This document shows positions 16,579-23,173 of a stretch of 52,818 nt of DNA, piece after piece. The notes beneath the pieces are model-generated. The model made no database searches. It saw nothing but the letters and a program-made list of their open reading frames with translations, and was not told the origin of the DNA. The DNA is from Lachnospiraceae bacterium. GTDB taxonomy: Bacteria; Bacillota; Clostridia; Lachnospirales; Lachnospiraceae. The stretch lies in NCBI GenBank assembly GCA_024405155.1, contig JAKSPC010000009.1:1-52818 (forward strand). Direction: 5' to 3'. The number at the start of each line of letters is the position of its first letter. Within the stretch, counting starts at the first letter, position 1. Position numbers and translations under genes: made by a program.

Positions 16579-16965
16579 GATTCCTATTATATCGAAACCC
16601 TGTCCAATAATCCGGACTTTCAAATGGGGCATCCCGGCTTCCCGGGTATTCCGGGAGAAGTTCTGTTTGACAACCGCGGCTTCCCAGGTTTCACTCGGGT
16701 AGAATATCCGCCGGCAATTCATCCCCCACCTGTAGAGGAAGGGGACTTCTTGCCGATCATGTTAAAATCGGTAACCATAAATTCCTTTCCGGATACCGGC
16801 AAGTCACACTTGGATTATAACAAAGAAGCAATTAAATACAAAGTGTATTTTTGCAAAATGATTTTTCTGCGAACAGGCGGGCAGAGTAAATCAACTGTAG
16901 AAGAAAGACATTGAGGGATTTTTCGGAAATCCCATCGCGGCATGTACACCTCACAGAAGAAAACA

Positions 16966-17008
16966 GCTCTCAGGCTACATTCCGCAAAAAAGCCTGTAGC
17001 CTGAGAGC
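16966..17008. repeat. Perfect 14-bp inverted repeat
   Basis: GCTCTCAGGCTACA (16966-16979) and TGTAGCCTGAGAGC (16995-17008) are separated by 15 nt. No T-run follows on the plus strand. The gap 16579-17258 otherwise holds the IS left end, a possible CBP 5' remnant (17088-17128) and the promoter of the next gene. Confidence 0.8.
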
Positions 17009-17087
17009 GAAAATCCCCTTCCAGGGCCAAAAGTTATGTTTCGTATCCTGATAACAATTTTCCCCGCATACGTCTTACATGTTTTTA

Positions 17088-17128
17088 CGTCATGCGCTTG
17101 CAGCAGCAGTTCTTCTGGCAGCAGGAAA
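17088..17128 (+). pseudogene. Possible CBP signal-peptide remnant
   Basis: CTTGCAGCAGCAGTTCTTCT and the bases that follow (GGCAGCAGG) match 29 nt of the CBP gene 1 signal-peptide region with two differences. The match is GCAG-rich, so chance is possible. A CBP 3' remnant lies on the far side of the ATPase gene (18703-18792), which makes a former CBP locus plausible. Confidence 0.4.
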
Positions 17129-17131
17129 GTA

Positions 17132-17159
17132 TTGATTTCAAAAGATTATCGAGTATAAT
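17132..17159 (+). promoter_or_regulatory. Promoter upstream of ATPase copy B
   Basis: TTGATT (17132-17137), 16 bp, TATAAT (17154-17159). The leader contains ATCAGCG and CGCTGAT as an inverted pair (about 17165 and 17203), a possible operator. A second TATAAT at 17238-17243 is close to the start codon. Confidence 0.55.
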
Positions 17160-17258
17160 ATTGTTATCAGCGATTTATAAACAACATTTAACGCATGATC
17201 CGCTGATATCAAAATTAATTATGCGCTAACAGCGGAATATAATCGCTCCGGAGGCTTC

Positions 17259-18680
17259 ATGGAAATTATCGGAAGAAAAGCAGAACAAAACCAGCTTACT
17301 GACTGGCTTAATTCCGGAAAGCCGGAATTCGTCGCTGTTTACGGCAGAAGAAGAATTGGCAAGACCTACCTGATCAAGGAATACTTCAAACAGAGGTTTT
17401 CCTTCTATACCACCGGCGTGGCAAATCTGAAAATGAAAGAACAGCTTCGTCTGTTCGGTGATAATCTGCGCAAATACGGCAGCGAAGAGAGCGGCAACCC
17501 GTGTGATTGGTTTGATGCGTTCAGGCGATTGCAGGAACTCATTGAAAGCGGAAAAACATTTCATGATCCGGTAAGCGGCAGAGTAGTTGTATTTATTGAT
17601 GAGCTCCCGTGGATGGACTCTCCACGTTCGAACTTTAAGGAGGCTCTAGACTATTTCTGGAATAGCTATGCCTCTTCAAAACCGGATATTTTTTTAATTG
17701 TCTGCGGTTCTGCAACTTCGTGGATCATTAAATATCTTCTGAGCAGCCGTGGCGGACTGCATAACCGAGTCACAAGACAGATTGATCTTAAACCGTTTAC
17801 ATTGCAGGAGTGTGAGGAATATTTCCGGAATAACGGAATCGTTATGACCAGACATCAGATGATAGAAAACTATATGGTGTTTGGAGGAATCCCGTATTAC
17901 CTGGATCTGCTGGACCGTCGAATGAGCCTTGCTCAGAATATCGATGTTCTGTGCTTTACGGAAAATGGTCAATTAAGATACGAATTCGAAAGGCTGTACG
18001 CATCCCTGTTTCGAAATTCTGACAGACATATGGAAATAATCAGAGTAATTGCCAAAGCCAAGTCCGGAACCACCCGCGCACAACTGGCTTCCAATCCGAA
18101 AATCGGCGACGGCGAAGCGTTGACGGAAGCTTTGTCTGAACTGTGCCAGTGTGGGTTTATCAGGAAATACAAAGATTTCGGGAAATCTAAAAGAGGTTTT
18201 ATATATCAGGTTATTGACCCATATACTCTGTTTTATCTTGATTTTATTGAAAGTGAAAAAGTGCAGTCCTGGCTTTCACATATCGATTCTCCCGGGTACT
18301 ATTCCTGGGCCGGATATGCATTTGAGCTTGTTTGTCTTCTTCACACGAACGAAATCAAAAAGGCTCTTGGTATCAGCGGGATGGAAACGATGGTATCTGC
18401 ATGGAAAAGCCGGAAGATCGAAGGCGGCGCGCAGATCGACATGCTGATAGACAGAAAAGACGGCGTGATAAATGTTTGTGAAATGAAATTTTCCCAGGCC
18501 GAATACGAGATTTCAGATCAGTATGAAAAAAACATCAGAAACAAACTGGAAGTATTCAGAAAAGAAAGCAAGACGCGGAAAGCGCTTCATACTACAATGA
18601 TTACATCGAACGGACTGCATCATAATGAACATTCACAGATCGTAGTGAAAGAACTGTCAGCAAACGATTTTTTTCAATAA
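17259..18680 (+). CDS. DUF234-type ATPase with C-terminal PD-(D/E)XK domain (copy B)
   Basis: A 473-residue paralogue of the protein at 8630. Walker A is GRRRIGKT (about residues 29-36) and Walker B is VVVFIDELPWMD (about 108-119). A sensor-like segment reads FLIVCGSATSW. A winged-helix region lies near 265-310 (TTRAQLASNPKIGDGEALTEAL). The C-terminal nuclease-like motif is QIDMLIDRKDGVINVCEMKFS (in two parts, about residues 392-412), with D, E and K present. GGAGG (17250-17254) precedes the ATG. It ends only about 22 bp before CBP 3' remnant sequence. The role is unknown: members are seen in defence and mobile contexts, and the nuclease-like domain supports that without proving it. Confidence 0.85.
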   Translation: MEIIGRKAEQNQLTDWLNSGKPEFVAVYGRRRIGKTYLIKEYFKQRFSFYTTGVANLKMKEQLRLFGDNLRKYGSEESGNPCDWFDAFRRLQELIESGKTFHDPVSGRVVVFIDELPWMDSPRSNFKEALDYFWNSYASSKPDIFLIVCGSATSWIIKYLLSSRGGLHNRVTRQIDLKPFTLQECEEYFRNNGIVMTRHQMIENYMVFGGIPYYLDLLDRRMSLAQNIDVLCFTENGQLRYEFERLYASLFRNSDRHMEIIRVIAKAKSGTTRAQLASNPKIGDGEALTEALSELCQCGFIRKYKDFGKSKRGFIYQVIDPYTLFYLDFIESEKVQSWLSHIDSPGYYSWAGYAFELVCLLHTNEIKKALGISGMETMVSAWKSRKIEGGAQIDMLIDRKDGVINVCEMKFSQAEYEISDQYEKNIRNKLEVFRKESKTRKALHTTMITSNGLHHNEHSQIVVKELSANDFFQ

Positions 18681-18702
18681 AGCCTACTGTTCAGATTCAT
18701 CA

Positions 18703-18842
18703 GTATCAGGATCGGAGACTCCAACTGGAGCGTATCTGCAGAGATCAAATCAAAAGGTTACAGGAGCTTAAACTCACCAGAGCAGCTGACTGATCGATTT
18801 CCCATGTTAAAAGAAGACCGGATTTTCCCCGGGCTTTTTTTT
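18703..18842 (+). pseudogene. 3' remnant of a CBP gene plus its terminator
   Basis: The sequence aligns base by base, with scattered changes, to the last ~90 nt of CBP gene 1, its stop region (CTGATCGATTTCC) and its terminator (degenerate hairpin CCGG...CCCGG with T-run, 18817-18842). As in copy A, it is followed by a DUF3990/HTH pair. The rest of this CBP is lost and its place is taken by the ATPase gene. Confidence 0.85.
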
Positions 18843-18896
18843 GTAAAGCCAAACTATTTAAGCGTAAAACGATACGTATCAGCCTTCAGAAAACGA

Positions 18897-18925
18897 TTGC
18901 GGCTATATCACTGCAGTGATATAAT
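18897..18925 (+). promoter_or_regulatory. Promoter with embedded perfect 20-bp palindrome (operator B)
   Basis: TTGCGG (18897-18902), 17 bp, TATAAT (18920-18925). The palindrome TATATCACTGCAGTGATATA (18904-18923) has exactly the same placement relative to the -10 as operator A. The two share the outer TATA ends but differ in the core. Confidence 0.85.
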
Positions 18926-18952
18926 ACAGATGGAAAGGAAATGGAAACAACT

Positions 18953-19645
18953 ATGAAGGATATCATTACAATTTACCACGGTTCTGAACGAATCATTGAA
19001 ACGCCTGTTTTTGGAGAAGGCAGGAAAAATAACGATTTTGGCTCCGGGTTTTATTGTACGGAAAGCCCGGATCTTGCAAAAGAGTGGGCTGTTTCCTCTT
19101 TGCACAGCGGTTTTTCAAATCGATACCTGCTGGATACCTCATATCTCAATACTTTGAATCTTAACGCTCCGGATTACAGTATACTGAACTGGATCGCTGT
19201 ACTGGTCGAGCACCGCCTGTTTTCCATCAAAACACCCCTGGCCAGAAAAGCCAGGCAATACCTTATCGAGCAATTCGCCGTTAACGTGAATGCTTATGAT
19301 CTGATTATCGGATACCGCGCCGATGACTCGTATTTTGATTTCGCCGAATCGTTTCTTAACAACGGTATTTCTGTAGAGCAGCTTGCCAGGGCAATGCATC
19401 TTGGAAAACTTGGTGAACAGATCGTCGTCAAGTCTTCCTATGCGTTTTCCAAACTGCAATTCTCCGGGTTTGAGGTGGCAGAAAACAGCAGGTATTTTGC
19501 TTCCAGAAAAGCAAGAGACGAGGAAGCAAACCGGATGTATCTGGAGATTCTTGAAGAAGATGATGACGGATTGTACATTCGGGATATCCTGAAAGGAGGT
19601 ATCACCAATAATGATCCGCGCATACCGCGAAACATACCTCAATAA
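18953..19645 (+). CDS. DUF3990 protein, putative ADP-ribosyltransferase-fold toxin (pair B)
   Basis: A 230-residue homologue of the protein at 12018, with IYHGS, DFGSGFYCTE, AKEWAV, GYRADDSYFDFAESFL and AMHLGKLGEQIVVKS in the same order. The start at 18953 gives an N-terminus equivalent to pair A. The ATG at 18941 is possible but lies almost on top of the AAGGAA ribosome binding site. It overlaps the HTH gene by 35 nt. A palindromic operator sits in its promoter. By analogy with pair A this is a candidate toxin; target and activity are unknown. The two homologues are clearly diverged, so this is not a recent duplication. Confidence 0.75.
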   Translation: MKDIITIYHGSERIIETPVFGEGRKNNDFGSGFYCTESPDLAKEWAVSSLHSGFSNRYLLDTSYLNTLNLNAPDYSILNWIAVLVEHRLFSIKTPLARKARQYLIEQFAVNVNAYDLIIGYRADDSYFDFAESFLNNGISVEQLARAMHLGKLGEQIVVKSSYAFSKLQFSGFEVAENSRYFASRKARDEEANRMYLEILEEDDDGLYIRDILKGGITNNDPRIPRNIPQ

Positions 19646-20249
19646 AGCGCAGTCCCTTCTGGGCGAGGCATTTGATTATGCTGTCAATTCCTGTCACGTT
19701 CCCGGAGAGGATTTTATCAGTTACTTTGTTTGCGGACCGTTCAGCAAGCGTATGGAAAACGGTGAAGCGGCAGTCCTTTCGGGGATGAGCGGCATCGAGC
19801 TGGCAAGGGCGATCATTACCACTTCCACAGGGAGAGAAATTGATATAACGCCTGAAGAAAATTTTGCCAGGTCGCCGGATTACTGGATCGGATGGGCAGT
19901 GGCTTTTTATCAATGGTGGTCCGGAAGATCGTTTGGCTCTATTTTCAAAGCGCTTGGCTATCGTGACCTTCACCGGATGTATTACACTCTTCATGAGGCA
20001 GATATTTCGAAATTTATAGAGATTGCCGACGCAAAAGTAAAAGAGTATTATCCGGAAACCAACCTGAAATATATACGATCGGCATTCGGGTGCAGTCAGG
20101 CAGAGCTGTCAGAAATGTCGGGGGTCGGCCTGAGATCTATTCAAATGTATGAGCAGCGCAACAAAGACATAAACAAAGCGAGTGCCGGGACGGTGCGCAG
20201 CCTGGCAAAAGCGCTTGGTTGTAAAATGGAGGATCTGTTGGAAAACTGA
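19611..20249 (+). CDS. HTH (XRE) partner of DUF3990, putative antitoxin/regulator (pair B)
   Basis: A 212-residue homologue of the protein at 12676. The conserved N-terminal domain shows FDYAVNSC, GEAAVLSGMSGIELA, YWIGWAVAFYQWWSGRSF and MYYTLHEADISKF. A C-terminal XRE helix-turn-helix follows at about 145-205 (CSQAELSEMSGVGLRSIQMYEQRNKDINKA). GGAGGT lies 11 nt before the ATG. It likely binds operator B. The recognition-helix residues differ from pair A (VGLRSIQMYEQ against IPVRTIQQYEQ), which fits the different operator cores. The next gene, CBP gene 2, starts 60 bp downstream without a ribosome binding site. Confidence 0.8.
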   Translation: MIRAYRETYLNKAQSLLGEAFDYAVNSCHVPGEDFISYFVCGPFSKRMENGEAAVLSGMSGIELARAIITTSTGREIDITPEENFARSPDYWIGWAVAFYQWWSGRSFGSIFKALGYRDLHRMYYTLHEADISKFIEIADAKVKEYYPETNLKYIRSAFGCSQAELSEMSGVGLRSIQMYEQRNKDINKASAGTVRSLAKALGCKMEDLLEN

Positions 20250-20309
20250 CAGGGCATATACCGCTGATAAAACCTTGCAATCAGATTCGCGGTAATTTGT
20301 CGCAGTTTT

Positions 20310-21968
20310 ATGAGAAAGTCAACAAAAATTGCTGTAGTACTTGCAGCAGCAGCTCTTCTGGTAGCAGGTTTTGCTTTCACCACCCTTGCAAAGGGCTGGG
20401 TAAAGGAAGCTGAAGGCCTTTACTACTACGAAGATGAGTACGGCATGAAAGTCTACAACGAGTGGAAGAAGGATACCGATGCCAACGGCAAGGTAAACTA
20501 CTACTACCTCGGCGATGACGGCTACATGGTAACCGATTCAATTGTAGAGTATAACGATGAGAAGTACTGGGTAGGCGCTGACGGTGCAAAGGTTACCGAG
20601 CAGTGGATCAAGGTTCCTGCTGATCAGGAAGACATCGACAACTATGACGTAGACTACAGATGGTACTACTTCCAGAAGTCTAACGGTAAGGCTTACAAGG
20701 GCGTCAAGAAGGATATTGAAGGAAACACCTACTTCTTCAATGCTGAGGGTAAGATGCTGTTCGGCTATGTAAACGGCGATGACTTCACAATGGAAACTGA
20801 TGTTGCCAAGGCTTATGATGGCAATTCTTACAAGTATTTCTGCGGAAGCAACGATGAAGGTAAGGCTCTGAAGTCCGAGTGGAGAAAAGAGACCAGCACC
20901 ACCGACAACGGCGCATATGAGACCGATACCAGCTGGTGGGCATTCTACCAGTCAAACGGTAAGAGAGCAGACAGCACTCTTGCTAATGGTGCTCTTTGGA
21001 AGAGTCAGAGATATTATTTCGATCCTGACGGCAAGATGCTTAAGGGATGGCAGACTGCTACTGTTGACACCGCAGATAAGGAAGACGACGTTGCTTACTA
21101 TTTCGGCGGTGCTGACGATGGTAAGAAGGTTAAGAAAGCTTGGGCATACGTTGTTCCGCAGTCTGGTGATGACAAGGATAACGAGACCAAGAGATGGTTC
21201 TACTTCGACAATACCGGTGCTGCCCTTAAGAAGAACGGTGTTCAGAAGATCAACGGTAAGTTCTACGCTTTCGCAGCTGCAGAGGACAATGCTTCCAAGA
21301 TGCTTGCTGGTACAGTTAAACTCACATTCGCAGTTGCTGCAGATAGTTCTTCAATCGTAACTGATGCAACGGCTGCAGAAAAGATCGATCTTTCCAAGAA
21401 GACTCTTGATGAGTGGCTTGCTGAGGGACCGAATCCGGAGGGACTTGTAGGCGCTAATTATGTTGTTTACTACTTCTCAGGCGATGAAGCTAACGACGGT
21501 TCTCTGAAGAAGAACGTAACCTTCTCACAGGAATTCAAGGATGACACCTATACTCTTGCTGTTGGCAATGATGGTGCTCTGAAGGATGGCTACATGAAGA
21601 AGGAGAAGAAGTACTACAGATATGGTTATCTGCTTGCTGCTTCTGAGGATACGAGATACGAAGTTAAGGACGTATACTTCAATGGCTCCAAGTTTGCACT
21701 TCTTGGTGTTGCTGGTACCGAAGTTACCACTGGTACTGTAGTTGATGCTGATGGTTCTTACTACTATGTAGTAAAGGCTACTGCAACTGAAGCTCAGAAG
21801 ATCTATAAGGCTGAATCTTCACTCCTCAGCGCTGCAAAGGTTATTTCCTCCTTCAAAAAGGACGGCAAGGGCGCAAAGTGCTCTATCGACGGCGTTGATT
21901 ACAAGGTAACTGTTGATGATACTAAGGTTGATTCAATCGGTTACATTATACTTGGTCTTTCACAGTAA
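20310..21968 (+). CDS. Large choline-binding-repeat surface protein, gene 2 (probably silent)
   Basis: A 552-residue paralogue of gene 1 with the same signal peptide, repeats and conserved C-terminal half. Its first 197 nt are identical to gene 1, and 225 nt match with two synonymous changes; beyond that it diverges clearly. The identity begins at the start codon. Upstream it shows TTGTCGCAGTTTT directly before the ATG, with no ribosome binding site and no convincing promoter, so it may be poorly translated or silent. It sits in the slot between a DUF3990/HTH pair and a terminator plus tyrosine recombinase on the other strand. It lies in inverted orientation to gene 3 across that recombinase. 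Confidence 0.8.
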   Translation: MRKSTKIAVVLAAAALLVAGFAFTTLAKGWVKEAEGLYYYEDEYGMKVYNEWKKDTDANGKVNYYYLGDDGYMVTDSIVEYNDEKYWVGADGAKVTEQWIKVPADQEDIDNYDVDYRWYYFQKSNGKAYKGVKKDIEGNTYFFNAEGKMLFGYVNGDDFTMETDVAKAYDGNSYKYFCGSNDEGKALKSEWRKETSTTDNGAYETDTSWWAFYQSNGKRADSTLANGALWKSQRYYFDPDGKMLKGWQTATVDTADKEDDVAYYFGGADDGKKVKKAWAYVVPQSGDDKDNETKRWFYFDNTGAALKKNGVQKINGKFYAFAAAEDNASKMLAGTVKLTFAVAADSSSIVTDATAAEKIDLSKKTLDEWLAEGPNPEGLVGANYVVYYFSGDEANDGSLKKNVTFSQEFKDDTYTLAVGNDGALKDGYMKKEKKYYRYGYLLAASEDTRYEVKDVYFNGSKFALLGVAGTEVTTGTVVDADGSYYYVVKATATEAQKIYKAESSLLSAAKVISSFKKDGKGAKCSIDGVDYKVTVDDTKVDSIGYIILGLSQ

Positions 21969-21986
21969 TTTGTAACGTCAAAGAAA

Positions 21987-22017
21987 AGGAGCCCGGGATT
22001 TTTCCGGGCTTCTTTTT
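21987..22017. terminator. Shared terminator between CBP gene 2 and recombinase 1
   Basis: AAGGAGCCCGGG / CCGGGCTTCTT with a T-rich loop and a T-run on the plus strand. It lies between the two convergent genes, overlapping the stop of the recombinase. Confidence 0.85.
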
Positions 22018-23011
22018 ATTTCAGCACTCTATCTATCACCTTGGCTGTGATACGTAGGGCGTCAGGGAATAGATGTATGTAAAACTGCTCGGTAACAAGA
22101 GCAGATGAATGTCCCAGATGTTCTGAAACCACTTTCATGGGTACACCTTCGTTGATCAGTATGGAGGCGTTAGCATGGCGCAGGTCGTGGATATGCATTC
22201 CGGAAAGTCCGGACTGTTTCATCATCTTCCGGAAAGTGTTATTAAGATAGTCGCCATTCATTTTTCCGCATTTTTTATTCATAAATACTGGGAGAAGATT
22301 GGAAAACTCTATTCTATTGGCTGCACATAATTGCTCGGCATAGCATTTCTGGTCGTTCAGGATTTGAACTGCTTTATCTCCAAGAGCTACTGTACGGACT
22401 GATGTTGCCGATTTGGGCGTGCCGGTATAAGTTTTTCCTGCAGAGCGAAAAACAGTCCGCGAAATTTTCACTTCTCTTTTCTTAAAATCAATATCTTTCC
22501 AGATAAGGCCGACCAGTTCGCCGCGCCGCAGACCTGTCAAAAGCAGGAATTTAACAGCTCTGCCAACTTGCTTGTTTTTTAGGTCGTCACAAAGTTTAAT
22601 GATCTTTCTGCATTCGCGAATATCCAGAAAGGGCCTAGATGTGCAGTCAATTCTGACAGGAGTACTGGAGACTACCGGGTTTTCATTTACGATATGCTTT
22701 TTTACTGCAATAGTAAAGACAGCCGAGAGAACCATGCGGATCTGGTTGACGGTGGATGCCTTCAAAACTCTTCCGGTTTTCGGAGATCCGTTTTCGCGGA
22801 GGGAAGCCAACAGGTTGTCAACTGTCACAGGCGAAATGTCACTCAGTTTAGTATCCCCCAAGTAGGGAATAACAAAATCTGTCAGCAAAAGACGGTAGTT
22901 AAAGATCGTATGGTCTTTCAGTTTCTGCGGTGCTGACACCTCCAGGTACCAGCTGGCCAGTTCGGAAAAAGTATTCTCCTCGGTCAGAATGTTCTGAATC
23001 ACAAGTTCCAT
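22016..23011 (-). CDS. Tyrosine recombinase / integrase 1
   Basis: A 331-residue tyrosine recombinase. It has an N-terminal SAM-like core-binding domain (about 10-110) and a catalytic domain with R in TGLRRGEL, K in the TPKSATS beta-hairpin region, HDLRHANAS (H-x-x-R), LGHSSALVTEQFY (second H and nucleophile Y). The catalytic set is complete. The start at 23011 has AAAAGGAGAA just upstream; the longer frame to 23062 lacks this. It stands between two convergent CBP genes. About half its residues are shared with recombinase 2 at 46145, also beside a CBP. It may invert or exchange CBP sequences, or may be the integrase of a decayed element. Confidence 0.9.
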   Translation of the reverse strand: MELVIQNILTEENTFSELASWYLEVSAPQKLKDHTIFNYRLLLTDFVIPYLGDTKLSDISPVTVDNLLASLRENGSPKTGRVLKASTVNQIRMVLSAVFTIAVKKHIVNENPVVSSTPVRIDCTSRPFLDIRECRKIIKLCDDLKNKQVGRAVKFLLLTGLRRGELVGLIWKDIDFKKREVKISRTVFRSAGKTYTGTPKSATSVRTVALGDKAVQILNDQKCYAEQLCAANRIEFSNLLPVFMNKKCGKMNGDYLNNTFRKMMKQSGLSGMHIHDLRHANASILINEGVPMKVVSEHLGHSSALVTEQFYIHLFPDALRITAKVIDRVLK

Positions 23012-23127
23012 GATGTTTCTCCTTTTATGGTTTAATAATGTCATTATAGAAGGAGATTGCATATCATAGGAAAAGATTCGCTTTTTCCAAATCTGGTTGA
23101 TTCACTGATTAGAAAACAAGCGTAAAA

Positions 23128-23155
23128 AAAGAAGCCCGGAAAATCCGGGCTTCTT
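23128..23155. terminator. Perfect bidirectional terminator after CBP gene 3
   Basis: AAAGAAGCCCGGA / TCCGGGCTTCTTT is a perfect 13-bp stem with a 2-nt (AA) gap and A/T runs on both sides. It ends gene 3 on the minus strand and sits upstream of recombinase 1. Confidence 0.9.
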
Positions 23156-23173
23156 TCTGCTTAAGCGATCAGA

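Larger units (their letters stand above)
15325..16760 (-). mobile_element. IS200/IS605-group element carrying only tnpB
   Basis: TnpB is flanked on its 3' side by a strong imperfect hairpin (CCCCCACTTCAAATGCGAAG and AAGTGGTGGGAGTATGTCAC on the minus strand, about 15325-15375), the usual right-end structure. On its 5' side lies a CCCC/GGGG-rich hairpin region (about 16725-16750) typical of a left end. No tnpA is present, so movement would need a TnpA in trans. The boundaries are approximate because these elements make no target duplication. Confidence 0.65.

Noticed and set aside
15790-16914. Long plus-strand open frame of 374 codons
   Set aside because: It lies antisense over tnpB, whose catalytic motifs are intact; the plus-strand translation shows no family motifs.
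8630-23011. Calling the island an intact prophage or conjugative element
   Set aside because: No structural, packaging, lysis, relaxase or mating-pair genes are seen; only recombinases, toxin-antitoxin-like genes, IS and intron remnants.
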